A stretch of 64,000 nucleotides of DNA from Pseudomonas fluorescens (GTDB taxonomy: Bacteria > Pseudomonadota > Gammaproteobacteria > Pseudomonadales > Pseudomonadaceae), in contig NZ_CABVIY010000002.1 in assembly GCF_902498195.1 (NCBI RefSeq), positions 744,001 to 808,000 on the forward strand, read 5' to 3'. The notes below the pieces were generated by a model. That model saw nothing but the letters and a program-made list of their open reading frames with translations. It had not been told where the DNA came from and did not search any database. Shown piece by piece: positions 23,500 through 32,270 of this stretch. Positions within the stretch are counted from its first letter, which is position 1. Each line of letters opens with the position of its first letter. The translations under genes and the position numbers were made by a program.

Positions 23500-23634
23500 G
23501 GCGGACCTGGGGTCGCCGTGTTCTTGCAGAGCGTTCGCATTTCGCGAACGCCCGTTGCCAACTGAAGGTTGGATTCCTTTAGCCCCGTTCCTCTAGCCTT
23601 GGCCCCATATTCCAAGAACAAGAGGTACCCCGCG

Positions 23635-24828
23635 ATGACTGCCCCCCTGAGTGCGATCAAAGTGATCGAAATCGGCACGCTGATCGCCGCGCCGTTCGCC
23701 GCGCGCATGCTCGCCGAGTTCGGCGCCGAGGTGATCAAGATCGAAGCCATGGGGCAGGGCGATCCCCTGCGCAAATGGCGCAAGCTGCACGAAGGCACCT
23801 CGCTGTGGTGGTACCTGCAATCGCGCAACAAGAAGTCCCTGGCGCTGAACCTCAAATCCGCCGAAGGCATTGAGCTGGTCAAGCAACTGGCGACCGGCGC
23901 CGACGTGCTGATCGAAAACCTGCGCCCCGGCGCCCTGGAAAAACTGGGCCTGGGCTGGGACGTGCTGCACGCCCTCAACCCCAACCTGACCCTGGTGCGG
24001 ATTTCCGGTTATGGCCAGACCGGCCCGTACCGTGATCGTCCCGGATTCGGTGCCATCGGCGAGGCCATGGGCGGCATCCGCTACACCACCGGCACCCCCG
24101 GTTCACCGCCTGCGCGTGTCGGCGTCAGCCTCGGCGACTCCCTGGCGTCGTTGCACGCGGTGATCGGGGCGCTGATGTCGCTGCTGCGGGTCAAGACCGG
24201 GCAGGGCGGCGGGCAAATCGTCGACGTGTCCCTCGCTGAAAGCGTGTTCAATGTCATGGAAAGCCTGGTCCCGGAATACGACATGCTCGGTCATGTGCGT
24301 GAGCGCAGCGGCGGCGCCTTGCCGGGCATCGCGCCTTCCAATACCTACCTTACGGCCGATGGCGCTTATGTGGTCATTGCTGGCAACAGCGACCCGATCT
24401 ACCGTCGCCTGATGAACACCATCGGCCGCGCGGATCTGGCCGAAGCGCCGGAATTCGCCCACAACGACGGGCGTGCGGCCAAGAGCAATGTGCTCGATGC
24501 CGCCATCACCCACTGGACCAGCAGCCTGCCCATCGATGACGTGCTGGCGGCGCTGGAAGCCGCCGAAGTCCCGGCCGGGCGCATCTATTCGGTGGCCGAC
24601 ATTGTCGCCGACCCGCACTATCAGGCGCGGGACATGTTGCTCAATGCCGAGCTTCCCGGCGGTGCCACGGTGAAGATGCCAGGCATCGTGCCGAAACTCT
24701 CGGAAACCCCCGGTGGCGTGAATTGGTCGGGACCCGGATTGGGCCAGCACACTGACGGCATCCTCGCGCAGCTTGGTCTGACGCTGGCCGACATCGAACG
24801 CCTGAAAGTGGAAGGAGTGGTGCAATGA
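23635..24828 (+). CDS. Family III CoA-transferase (CaiB/BaiF)
   Basis: This 397-residue enzyme has the family III CoA-transferase layout: LSAIKVIEIGTLIAAPFAAR, FGAEVIKIEAMGQGDPLR, NKKSLALNLKSAEG, and VLIENLRPGALEKLGLGW, whose family block precedes the catalytic region. The conserved Asp nucleophile is probably in QIVDVSLAESVFN. It moves CoA between carboxylic acids. The ATG at 23635 follows AAGAGG; a longer frame from 23569 lacks support. Its stop overlaps the HMG-CoA-lyase-like start (ATGA), so activation and cleavage of the same acid is likely. Confidence 0.87.
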   Translation: MTAPLSAIKVIEIGTLIAAPFAARMLAEFGAEVIKIEAMGQGDPLRKWRKLHEGTSLWWYLQSRNKKSLALNLKSAEGIELVKQLATGADVLIENLRPGALEKLGLGWDVLHALNPNLTLVRISGYGQTGPYRDRPGFGAIGEAMGGIRYTTGTPGSPPARVGVSLGDSLASLHAVIGALMSLLRVKTGQGGGQIVDVSLAESVFNVMESLVPEYDMLGHVRERSGGALPGIAPSNTYLTADGAYVVIAGNSDPIYRRLMNTIGRADLAEAPEFAHNDGRAAKSNVLDAAITHWTSSLPIDDVLAALEAAEVPAGRIYSVADIVADPHYQARDMLLNAELPGGATVKMPGIVPKLSETPGGVNWSGPGLGQHTDGILAQLGLTLADIERLKVEGVVQ

Positions 24829-25751
24829 TCACTGACTATTCCGATCGCCTGATCGTCCAGGAAGTCTCCCCGCGTGACGGCTTGCAGATCGAGCCGACCT
24901 GGGTCGAGACAGTCGACAAGATCGCCCTGATCGATCAATTGTCCCTGGCCGGTTTCAGCCGCATCGAAGGCGGCTCGTTCGTGTCGCCCAAGGCCATTCC
25001 GGCATTGCGCGATGGCGAGTCGGTGTTCAAGGGCATCACCCGCCAGCCAGGGGTGATCTACGTCGCGCTGATCCCCAACCTCAAGGGTGCGCAACGGGCA
25101 TTGGCCTGCAGTGCCGATGAGCTGAACCTGGTGATGTCCGCCAGCCAGACCCACAACCTGGCGAACATGCGCATGCGCTGCGAGGACTCGCTGGCGGCAT
25201 TCGGCGAAATCGTCCAGTTCGTACAGGGCTCAAGGGTGCGACTCAACGCCAGCATCGCCACCACCTTTGGCTGCCCTTTCGAAGGCAGGATCGATGAGGA
25301 CCGGGTGCTGCAGATCGTCGAGGCCTACCAGGAACTCGGCATCCAGGGCATCACCCTGGCCGACACCACCGGCATGGCCAACCCGCGTCAGGTCGATCGC
25401 CTGGTACGGCGGGTGTTGCAGCGCGTGTCACCCGCGGACCTGACTCTGCACTTTCACAATACCCGCGGCCTTGGCCTGTGCAATGTGCTGGCCGCCTACG
25501 AGGCGGGAGCCCGGCGTTTCGACGCGGCACTGGGCGGGCTCGGCGGTTGCCCGTTTGCGCCGGGGGCCTCGGGCAACATCTGCACCGAAGACCTGGTCAA
25601 TCTGTGCGATGAAATCGGCATTCACACCGGTATCGACTTGCCGCTGCTGCTGAAACTGTCCCGAGGACTGCCTGCGCTGTTGGGCCACGAAGTCCCCGGG
25701 CAACTGGCCAAGGCCGGCCGCAATTGCGACCTGCACCCGATTCCCACCTGA
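24825..25751 (+). CDS. Hydroxymethylglutaryl-CoA lyase-like enzyme
   Basis: This 308-residue cytoplasmic enzyme has HMG-CoA lyase motifs: VSPRDGLQIEPTWV with Arg17-Asp18, the metal-ligand LHFHNTRGLG and the signature cysteine loop GGCPFAPGASGNICTEDLV. It cleaves a 3-hydroxy-3-methyl acyl-CoA to acetyl-CoA plus a keto acid. Coupled to a family III CoA-transferase and followed by an MFS permease, it probably degrades a free hydroxy-dicarboxylate such as 3-hydroxy-3-methylglutarate or a close analogue. That substrate is inference. Confidence 0.85.
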   Translation: MITDYSDRLIVQEVSPRDGLQIEPTWVETVDKIALIDQLSLAGFSRIEGGSFVSPKAIPALRDGESVFKGITRQPGVIYVALIPNLKGAQRALACSADELNLVMSASQTHNLANMRMRCEDSLAAFGEIVQFVQGSRVRLNASIATTFGCPFEGRIDEDRVLQIVEAYQELGIQGITLADTTGMANPRQVDRLVRRVLQRVSPADLTLHFHNTRGLGLCNVLAAYEAGARRFDAALGGLGGCPFAPGASGNICTEDLVNLCDEIGIHTGIDLPLLLKLSRGLPALLGHEVPGQLAKAGRNCDLHPIPT

Positions 25752-25762
25752 CACCAATCCCC

Positions 25763-25852
25763 TGTGGGAGCGAGCCTGCTCGCGATAGCGGTGAGGCAGT
25801 CGACATCAATGTTGGATGTGACTCAGTCATCGCGAGCAGGCTCGCTCCTACA
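25763..25852. repeat. REP pair (mixed GTGGGAGCGAGCC/GTAGGAGCGAGCC)
   Basis: Left arm TGTGGGAGCGAGCCTGCTCG and right arm reverse complement of TGTAGGAGCGAGCCTGCTCG, between the lyase and permease genes. Confidence 0.86.
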
Positions 25853-25921
25853 GTAAAAAGCACCTCAACCAGACAACAAAAACAATCGGACACCTACGGG
25901 AAGTCCGCCTGGAGAAACACA

Positions 25922-27253
25922 ATGAGCCTTAATGCATTGGAGGCCGGCGCGAGCCCGGCCGTTAGTCACGACGAAGAAAAAGCCCTGGTCAGCAAGGTTG
26001 CCTGGCGCCTGATGCCACTGATCATGGTCTGCTACCTGTTCGCATTCTTCGACCGCATCAACATCAGCTTCGCCAAGTTCCAGTTACAGGCCGACCTGAG
26101 CCTGAGCGACACCGCCTACGGTCTCGGTGCCGGGTTGTTCGTGGTCGGTTATGTGATTTTCGAAGTGCCCAGCAACATGATGCTGTACAAGGTCGGCGCG
26201 CGGCGCTGGATCGCCCGGATCATGATGTCCTGGGGCCTGGCCACGGCGCTGATGGTCTTCGTCAATAGCGAATGGCAGTTCTATGTGCTGCGTTTCGTGA
26301 TCGGCGCGATGGAAGCCGGTTTTGCGCCGGGCGTGCTGTACTACCTGACGCTGTGGTTCCCGCAGCACTATCGCGGGCGCATCACCTCCATGCTGTTCCT
26401 GGCGTCGGCCTTCGCCGGCCTGGTCGGTGCACCGTTCTCCGGGCTGGTGCTGCAACACCTTGATGGCGTGCTGCAAATGCGCGGCTGGCACTGGTTGTTC
26501 CTGCTGGGCGGCGTGCCGTGCATCGGTCTCGGCTTGCTGGTGCTGACCCTGCTCAAGGACCGCATCGAAGACGCCCATTGGCTGACGCCGTCGGAGAAGA
26601 CGCTGCTGGCCAGTCGCATCGCCCACCATGAACCGCACAAGAGTGGCGGCTCGCTGCTCGCGGCGCTGCGGATTCCCGGTTTCCTGACCCTGGGCCTGAT
26701 CTACTTCCTGATCCAGGTGGCGTCCTACGGCTTGAATTTCTGGGCACCGCAGCTGATCCGCAGTGCCGGTACCGAGAGCCCGGTGATGATCGGTCTGCTG
26801 ACGGCGATCCCGTACATCTGCGGCGCCATCAGCATGGTGGTGATCGGACGCCTGTCGGATGCCACCGGCGAGCGACGCAAATTTGTCGCAGGGCTGGTGG
26901 CGGTGGGGGCGATCGGCTTCTTCTGCGCCGGGATCTTCGCCAACCACACGACCTTCCTGATTGTGGCGCTGGGCTTGCTCGGTGCCGGGATCATCGCCTC
27001 CATCCCGAGCTTCTGGACCCTGCCGCCGAAACTGCTGGCCGGTGCTGGCGCCGGTGCGGCGGGTGGCATCGCGGTGATCAACACCCTGGGCCAGTTTGGC
27101 GGCATCGTCAGCCCGGTCATGGTCGGACGGATCAAGGACCTGACCGGCAGCACCACGCCAGCGCTGTACGTCATCAGTGTCTGCGCGCTGATCGCCGTGG
27201 CACTGCTGATGTGGGGACTGCCGCAGAAGCTGCGTACGCTGGACAAGTTCTGA
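25922..27253 (+). CDS. MFS transporter, anion:cation symporter (ACS)-type
   Basis: This 443-residue inner-membrane protein has about 12 hydrophobic segments and the ACS-type block FAFFDRINISFAKFQLQADL near the start, with GARRWIARIMMSWG in the first cytoplasmic loop. ACS members import organic acids. The frame extends upstream to 25724 through the REP arm, but the ATG at 25922 behind CTGGAGAAACAC is clearly the start. It follows the CoA-transferase and lyase genes on the same strand and is the likely uptake system for their substrate. Confidence 0.88.
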   Translation: MSLNALEAGASPAVSHDEEKALVSKVAWRLMPLIMVCYLFAFFDRINISFAKFQLQADLSLSDTAYGLGAGLFVVGYVIFEVPSNMMLYKVGARRWIARIMMSWGLATALMVFVNSEWQFYVLRFVIGAMEAGFAPGVLYYLTLWFPQHYRGRITSMLFLASAFAGLVGAPFSGLVLQHLDGVLQMRGWHWLFLLGGVPCIGLGLLVLTLLKDRIEDAHWLTPSEKTLLASRIAHHEPHKSGGSLLAALRIPGFLTLGLIYFLIQVASYGLNFWAPQLIRSAGTESPVMIGLLTAIPYICGAISMVVIGRLSDATGERRKFVAGLVAVGAIGFFCAGIFANHTTFLIVALGLLGAGIIASIPSFWTLPPKLLAGAGAGAAGGIAVINTLGQFGGIVSPVMVGRIKDLTGSTTPALYVISVCALIAVALLMWGLPQKLRTLDKF

Positions 27254-27254
27254 C

Positions 27255-27322
27255 GATTCGCAGGCTACGGCAGTTCCCACAAGGACCACGCATCCCTGTA
27301 GGAGCTGCCGAAGGCTGCGATC
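27255..27322. repeat. Degenerate inverted repeat, GAGCTGCCGAAGGCTGCGATC class
   Basis: A decayed left arm (27255-27284) and a well-kept right arm (TGTAGGAGCTGCCGAAGGCT, from 27297) directly after the MFS stop. It lies next to a REP pair of the other class. Confidence 0.7.
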
Positions 27323-27356
27323 AAAATGTGAAGTCTGTGGTGCCTGATAGATCGCC

Positions 27357-27437
27357 TTCGCGAGCAAGCCCGCTCCCATATTCGGCCGCGTCTGTCTGGA
27401 TAACTCGGTCAACTGTGGGAGCGGGCTTGCTCGCGAA
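27357..27437. repeat. REP pair (GAGCGGGCTTGCTCGC class)
   Basis: TTCGCGAGCAAGCCCGCTCC and an inverted GTGGGAGCGGGCTTGCTCGC, 35 bases after the preceding repeat. The remaining stretch to the next gene (27438-27661) holds a weak ACCCGC/GCGGGT hairpin near 27480 and no gene that I can see. Confidence 0.87.
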
Positions 27438-27661
27438 AACTGACTGAAAATCGCCATCGCACCCTCTGCCTATCCCTCAACCCGCTGTCAGAAAGGCGGG
27501 TGCCTTCCTCTCATTACCGGGTCTCTGGCAGTATCTTTCCCTTCATCCTCGACGCTCCAAGCCTCTGTCGGTGATGAGGTTCTTCGACGATCAGTCAGTC
27601 AACGCCCAATGACCTGATATAGACTGGCCATCATTCACCAGACAGTTCAAAAGGATTTCCC

Positions 27662-28300
27662 ATGACCCCATCGCTGCTGATGGCTGTTCTCGCCTCGGGT
27701 TTCATTTACGGCATCACACCCGGTCCGGGTGTGCTGGCGGTGTTTGGAATTGGCGCGGCGCATGGGCGGCGGGCGGGGGCGGGGTTTCTGTGCGGGCATT
27801 TGCTGGGCGATGTGATCTGGTGCAGTACCGCGCTGGTGGCGATTGTCGGGGCGCGGGAAATCGGCAGCACCGCGTTCGATGTGCTCGGGGTGCTCAGCGG
27901 GCTTTACCTGTTCTGGCTCGGTTGGCGCGCGGTGCGGGCGCGTCGCAGCGCGGCCGAGACACCGCAGGGCCCGGCACGCCGGCCGTTCTGGCATGGCATC
28001 CTGTTTGGCCTGACCAATCCGAAGGCGTACCCGGTGGCAGTGGCCACGTTCACGGCATTGCTGTCGAGCCGCGCGGAGTTGCTGACCTGGTCGATGCTGC
28101 CGTGGCTGATCTTCCTGAGCTTTATCGGCGGCCTGATCGCCTACGCTATCCTTATCGGCATTGTCGGGGCGCGCCGGGTGCGCACCCTTTATCAACGCCA
28201 TGAGCTGGCAATTACCCGGTTGTGCGGGGTGATGTTTATCGGTTTTGCCATCAATGCCCTGGCGCATGCATTGCCGGGGCTGGTGTCGAACAAGGCTTGA
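27662..28300 (+). CDS. LysE/RhtB-family exporter
   Basis: This 212-residue protein has six hydrophobic segments and the LysE start block FIYGITPGPGVLAVFGIGAAHG, then GLYLFWLGWRAVRARR and FGLTNPKAYPVAVATFTALL, all typical of LysE-type translocators, which export amino acids or similar small solutes from the cytoplasm. AAAGGATTTCCC precedes the ATG. It has no obvious operon partner. Substrate unknown. Confidence 0.85.
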   Translation: MTPSLLMAVLASGFIYGITPGPGVLAVFGIGAAHGRRAGAGFLCGHLLGDVIWCSTALVAIVGAREIGSTAFDVLGVLSGLYLFWLGWRAVRARRSAAETPQGPARRPFWHGILFGLTNPKAYPVAVATFTALLSSRAELLTWSMLPWLIFLSFIGGLIAYAILIGIVGARRVRTLYQRHELAITRLCGVMFIGFAINALAHALPGLVSNKA

Positions 28301-28387
28301 AGCTGGTTGCAGGGTTGCATCAGCCGTACACGTAATGGTCAGGGATGGTTTCTTATCGCGGTATCGTTCGGACACGCTCTCGGCACC

Positions 28388-29734
28388 ATGACCACCAGAA
28401 ATCCCGCTCCATTGGCGAGCTACATTGATCTTTTGCTGGACGCCGTTTGCGCGGTCGATAAACAAGGTCGCTTCGTTTTTGTCAGCGCGGCCTGCGAGCG
28501 CATGTTCGGCTACAGCCCCGACGAGTTGATCGGCCGGCAGATGATCGATCTGGTGCACCCCGCCGATCGCCAGCGCACCCTCGATGCCGCGCGCGAGATC
28601 ATGGGCGGCGATCCCAAGCTGAATTTCGAGAACCGTTACCTGCGCAAGGATGGCCGGGTGGTGAACATCCTGTGGTCGGCGCGCTGGTCGGAGGTCGATC
28701 AGTTGCGCATCGCCGTGGCCCGCGACATCACCGAACGCAAGCAGGCCGAGTCCCGGCAAGCAGCGCTGTATGCGATTTCCGAAGCGGCCCATGCGGCGGA
28801 AGACTTGCTGGCGCTGTTCAAGCGCGTCCATCTGATTATCGGCGAATGGCTGCCGGCGCTGAATTTTTCCGTGGCCTTGTACGACGAACACTGCGCCCAG
28901 CTGAATTTCCCCTATCACGTCGACGACCTCGAAGCGCAACCCGAGCAGCCCGGCACGATCACCGGGCGCCTGTGCGCCGAGGTCATCCGCAGCGGCCTGC
29001 CGATCCTGCTGACGCCGGATCAGGAGGCTCCGCCCGTCGGGTTCGAATCCCTGGTGACCGGGCAGCATTCGCCCTGCTGGCTGGGTGTGCCGCTGAACTC
29101 GCAAAACGGCACCATCGGCGCGCTGATCGTCAAAAGCGTCCCCGGTGGCGAGCGCTACACCGAGCAGGATAAAGAGCTGTTGCAGTATGTCTGCGCCCAG
29201 GTCGCCACGGCGATCGAGCGCAAGCAGTTGCATGCGCGGTTGCAACGAATGGCCCAATACGACCAGCTGACCCAGCTGCCCAACCGCGAATTGCTGCGTG
29301 ACCGGCTCAAGACGGCACTGGCTGCGGCACGCGAGGACGGTGGGCGCATGGCGCTGCTGTATGTCGACCTTGATCGTTTCAAACAGGTCAACGACACCCA
29401 CGGCCATGCGGTGGGCGACATGTTGTTGCAGACGGTCGCCAATCGACTCAAGGGCTGCGTGCGGGAAACCGATACGGTGGCGCGCATTGGCGGCGACGAG
29501 TTCGTGGTGCTGCTGCACAGCATCCACGCCTCGGGCGATGCCGACACGGTGGCGGTGAAAATCCGCCAGGTCCTGGCGCAGCCATTGCGCCTGGACGGGC
29601 ACAGCCTGCACATCCAGCCCAGCATCGGCGTGGCGCAGTACCCGGAAAACGGCACGGAAGAAAACCAGTTGTTCAGGCATGCCGACGAGGCGATGTACAC
29701 CGCCAAGCGAGCGCAGCACCTGCGACTTGTCTGA
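28388..29734 (+). CDS. PAS-GAF-GGDEF diguanylate cyclase
   Basis: This 448-residue soluble protein has a PAS domain at about residues 10-118 (AVDKQGRFVFVSAACERMFG, then a PAC-type ITERKQAES linker). A GAF-like domain spans about 130-280. The GGDEF domain spans about 285-445, with intact RIGGDEFVVLL and, five residues before GGDEF, an RETD inhibitory-site motif (RxxD). It should make c-di-GMP in response to a small ligand or redox cue, with product feedback. No transmembrane segment is seen. Start: the ATG at 28388 lacks a good ribosome site, and an upstream in-frame ATG at 28307 is possible. Confidence 0.85.
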   Translation: MTTRNPAPLASYIDLLLDAVCAVDKQGRFVFVSAACERMFGYSPDELIGRQMIDLVHPADRQRTLDAAREIMGGDPKLNFENRYLRKDGRVVNILWSARWSEVDQLRIAVARDITERKQAESRQAALYAISEAAHAAEDLLALFKRVHLIIGEWLPALNFSVALYDEHCAQLNFPYHVDDLEAQPEQPGTITGRLCAEVIRSGLPILLTPDQEAPPVGFESLVTGQHSPCWLGVPLNSQNGTIGALIVKSVPGGERYTEQDKELLQYVCAQVATAIERKQLHARLQRMAQYDQLTQLPNRELLRDRLKTALAAAREDGGRMALLYVDLDRFKQVNDTHGHAVGDMLLQTVANRLKGCVRETDTVARIGGDEFVVLLHSIHASGDADTVAVKIRQVLAQPLRLDGHSLHIQPSIGVAQYPENGTEENQLFRHADEAMYTAKRAQHLRLV

Positions 29735-29851
29735 GTGCCGGCTGCCGTTCGTCGCGCCATTGACGGATTTCTCTAAACCTTTTGGCACGCGCCAATTCAG
29801 ATTCTATGCGGGCGCAAGCTCGCCGCGATTATCACCAAGAGGTAGAGAATC

Positions 29852-30007
29852 ATGCCTAACTCAAGAAATTCGAACGCGGGACACGCCAACGATCGAACCA
29901 AGGCGACTGAAGCGGGTCGCAAAGGTGGGAAAACCACCACCACGACGGTCGATAAAGAACCTGCGAAACCCGACATGGGCCGCAAACCCGTTCAGAAATC
30001 CAAGTAA
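29852..30007 (+). CDS. Small KGG-motif stress-type protein
   Basis: A 51-residue, highly charged, Thr/Lys-rich hydrophilic protein starts at ATG 29852 behind AAGAGGTAGAGAATC. The centre reads TEAGRKGGKTTTTT, matching the KGG motif of small general-stress proteins that are disordered and often repeated. It ends at TAA 30005-30007. Only one KGG unit is present. It lies between the GGDEF gene and a DUF4142 gene on the same strand. Confidence 0.7.
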   Translation: MPNSRNSNAGHANDRTKATEAGRKGGKTTTTTVDKEPAKPDMGRKPVQKSK

Positions 30008-30079
30008 TGGCTGTAGGTGGTTTTGATTGAGAAGCGGGGGCGAAAGCTCCCGTTTGAATTTTCAGAGGAGGGCGCGACC

Positions 30080-30583
30080 ATGAACAGGATGGCCACCCGT
30101 ATTCGCAACACCGTTTTTGTCACCTTGATGGGCCTGTGTGCCAGCAGTGCGTTCGCCCAGACGCCCACTGAGTTCATCAACGAGGCCTCGGCCAAAGGGA
30201 TTGCCGACATCGAAGCCAGTCGCCTGGCGCACCAGAAATCCGAATCCAAAGAGGTGAAGGACTACACCATCGTCGTGATCAACGACCGCACCACCGCCAA
30301 CCAGCACCTGGCGAAAATCGCCAAACAGCTGGACTTGCCGGTGGCCCCGCGAGAAGAGGTGGTCGATAAAGCCAAGGCCCTGATGCCCGAAATCATGGAC
30401 GGCACAAGTTTTGATGAGGCCTACGCGGCCAGTCAGGTCAAGACGACCCAGGAGGCCATCGAGCAACTCGAGCAAACGGCGCAAACCACCGACGTGCCGC
30501 AGATCAAGGCGTTTGCCGAAGAAACCCTGCCGAAACTGCAGAATCACCTGCAGATGGCCAAGGCTCTGCAAGCCAGTCGCTAG
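30080..30583 (+). CDS. DUF4142 periplasmic protein
   Basis: This 167-residue protein has a signal peptide at residues 1-26 (ending SSAFAQ) and a helical, ferritin-like DUF4142 domain (FINEASAKGIADIEASRLAH, VKDYTIVVINDRTTANQHLA). The ATG at 30080 follows GAGGAGGGCG; a longer open frame from 30017 is not supported. The family is periplasmic or outer-membrane associated, of unknown function, and common near stress genes. It follows the KGG-motif gene on the same strand. Confidence 0.83.
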   Translation: MNRMATRIRNTVFVTLMGLCASSAFAQTPTEFINEASAKGIADIEASRLAHQKSESKEVKDYTIVVINDRTTANQHLAKIAKQLDLPVAPREEVVDKAKALMPEIMDGTSFDEAYAASQVKTTQEAIEQLEQTAQTTDVPQIKAFAEETLPKLQNHLQMAKALQASR

Positions 30584-30627
30584 TCATCTTTCGTGCGCGG
30601 GTGACCGGGCCACCCGCGCGCGTTCGA

Positions 30628-31038
30628 TCAGCACTGATTCAGATCCTGCTTGCCTTTTTCCTCAACGGCGATGCCCTCCAGGGAGACCGTTTCGCCTTCG
30701 CCCAGTTTTCGATACTGCTTTCTCAGCGCCTCCAGCTGCTTCAGGTCCAGCGCCTCAAGCCCCAGCATGGCGTTCTGCGCCTCTTTCGTTACCCGCAGCA
30801 ATTCATCGATCTTCAGGTGCAGGATGTCCGTGTCGCGGTTCTGCGTGTTCTGGATCAGGAACACCATCAGGAAGGTAATGATGGTGGTCGAGGTGTTGAT
30901 GATCAGCTGCCAGGTGTCGTTGAACTGAAAGATCGGCCCGCTTAGCCCCCACAGTAAAATCAGCAGGATGGCCCCCAGGAACGTCTTGGGGCTGCCGGCC
31001 CACAGGGCGAGTTTTTGTGCGACTTTTGCGAATTTCAT
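30628..31038 (-). CDS. Low-affinity iron permease family protein
   Basis: This 136-residue inner-membrane protein has two close hydrophobic segments at residues about 20-60 (FLGAILLILLWGLSGPIF and WQLIINTSTTIITFLMVFLIQ). The family block FLIQNTQNRDTDILHLKIDELL follows, then a helical cytoplasmic tail. The family name (Iron_permease) comes from a yeast protein and does not prove iron transport in bacteria. It is convergent with the DUF4142 gene. Confidence 0.83.
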   Translation of the reverse strand: MKFAKVAQKLALWAGSPKTFLGAILLILLWGLSGPIFQFNDTWQLIINTSTTIITFLMVFLIQNTQNRDTDILHLKIDELLRVTKEAQNAMLGLEALDLKQLEALRKQYRKLGEGETVSLEGIAVEEKGKQDLNQC

Positions 31039-31179
31039 GGCCGTTTTCCTTGTAAGAGGGCGCGTGAAATTCAGACAGTGACGGCGTGTTGAAAATTCTA
31101 CTTACATTTGCCTGTTCACCGGGAAAGCACCGGCTGGCCATGGGTTAAGATGCGTCAGCATCCACGACAGGAGAACGCA

Positions 31180-31950
31180 ATGAGTTGGTCCGCCAAGCAG
31201 TACGTCGCTTTTGAAGATGAACGCACCCGCCCCGCCCGTGACCTGCTGGCGGCGATTCCCACCGCGGACGTGCGCTCGGCCATCGACATCGGTTGTGGCC
31301 CCGGTAATTCGACCGGGCTGCTGGTAGAGCGCTTTGCCGGTGCCAAGGTGCGTGGGCTGGACAGTTCGGCCGACATGATCGAAGCGGCCCGCAAGCGCCT
31401 GCCGCAGTTGCAGTTCGATATCGCGGACATCGACACCTGGAATGACAGCGGCCCGTTCGATGTGATTTTTGCCAACGCGGTGTTGCAATGGGTGCCGGAT
31501 CACCCGACGTTGCTGCCATCGCTGGTGAGCAGGCTTTCACCGGGTGGCAGCCTGGCGATCCAGATGCCGGACAATCTCAATCAACCTGCCCACCGTTTGA
31601 TGCGCGAAGTCGCGGCCAGTGGCCCGTGGGCCGACAAACTCGCCAGAGCCGCCGGGCAACGCACGGAAATGGCCGATGCCGGCGCGTATTACTCGATGTT
31701 GAAACCCCACTGCGCCCGCGTCGATGTGTGGCGCACCACCTACCATCATCCGCTGGCGGATGGCGCGGCGGGCGTCGTCGAGTGGTTCAAGGGCAGCGGT
31801 CTGCGGCCGTTTCTCGAACCACTGGATGATGCGGAACGGGCGGAGTATTTGAAGCGTTATCGGACGGCAATCGAGCAGGCCTATCCGGCGCTTGCTGACG
31901 GTTCGGTGTTGCTGCCGTTCCCGCGCATGTTCCTGGTCGCGACGCGCTGA
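31180..31950 (+). CDS. tam: Trans-aconitate 2-methyltransferase-like
   Basis: This 256-residue SAM-dependent methyltransferase starts MSWSAKQYVAFEDERTRPA, the Tam N-terminus. SAM motif I is AIDIGCGPGNSTGLL, followed by RGLDSSADMIEAARKR and FDVIFANAVLQWVPDH. It would methylate trans-aconitate, detoxifying this aconitase inhibitor. The ATG at 31180 lies behind ACAGGAGAACGC. Followed at once by a strong hairpin terminator. Convergent with a 37-residue membrane gene. Confidence 0.87.
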   Translation: MSWSAKQYVAFEDERTRPARDLLAAIPTADVRSAIDIGCGPGNSTGLLVERFAGAKVRGLDSSADMIEAARKRLPQLQFDIADIDTWNDSGPFDVIFANAVLQWVPDHPTLLPSLVSRLSPGGSLAIQMPDNLNQPAHRLMREVAASGPWADKLARAAGQRTEMADAGAYYSMLKPHCARVDVWRTTYHHPLADGAAGVVEWFKGSGLRPFLEPLDDAERAEYLKRYRTAIEQAYPALADGSVLLPFPRMFLVATR

Positions 31951-31957
31951 TGCGAAC

Positions 31958-31994
31958 AAGGGGCGGATGACGATCAGCGTCATCCGCCCCTTTT
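31958..31994. terminator. Strong hairpin terminator after tam
   Basis: AAGGGGCGGATGACG (31958-31972) pairs perfectly with CGTCATCCGCCCCTT (31978-31992) around a 5-base loop and is followed by TTTTCTTT. It ends tam on the plus strand. The stop codon of the convergent small gene lies inside the stem. Confidence 0.85.
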
Positions 31995-32093
31995 CTTTGT
32001 GCGCCTGGCACTCAAGTACTCAAAAACAAATGAAGCAAAGCCGAACAACCCGATCATCGAAATGATCATGATCCCCAACTCCGAACTGTCCAT
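31980..32093 (-). CDS. Small membrane protein (37 residues)
   Basis: A short minus-strand gene starts at ATG 32093 with AGAGG six bases upstream and stops at TGA 31980-31982 inside the tam terminator stem. The protein is one hydrophobic segment (IMIISMIGLFGFASFVFEYL) followed by a basic tail (RRTKKR), the normal topology of single-span small proteins. I do not recognise the family. Good ribosome site, clean topology and placement next to a shared terminator support it; length does not. Confidence 0.55.
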   Translation of the reverse strand: MDSSELGIMIISMIGLFGFASFVFEYLSARRTKKRGG

Positions 32094-32223
32094 GCTGACC
32101 TCTATACGAACGATGAGCCGGAAGAATAAGGGATCTTTCGTCTGGCTTGAGGCGGTGCTATGGCTTCTTTACGGGGGCGGGGGGATCTATACGCAAACTA
32201 TACGGGCGCTCAATTCCAGTCAC

Positions 32224-32248
32224 AAAAAACCGACCCTTTGGGCCGGTT
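32224..32248 (-). terminator. Terminator of hicAB
   Basis: Read on the minus strand, AACCGGCCC-AAA-GGGTCGGTT is followed by TTTTTTG, a classic intrinsic terminator, 22 bases after the hicB stop. The gap 32094-32223 holds no recognised feature. Confidence 0.8.
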
Positions 32249-32270
32249 AATGGGGCGCTGAACAAGGTCG

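Noticed and set aside
25724..25921. N-terminal extension of the MFS transporter through a REP arm
   Set aside because: A clear ribosome site and family N-terminus at 25922 fix the start; the upstream frame is only open by chance.
27647..29788. 713-codon minus-strand open frame opposite the LysE and GGDEF genes
   Set aside because: The plus strand encodes two recognisable proteins with family motifs; the minus frame crosses both and has no domain.
31999..32250. 83-codon plus-strand frame after tam
   Set aside because: It starts right after a strong terminator with no ribosome site; the minus strand offers a better supported 37-residue gene.
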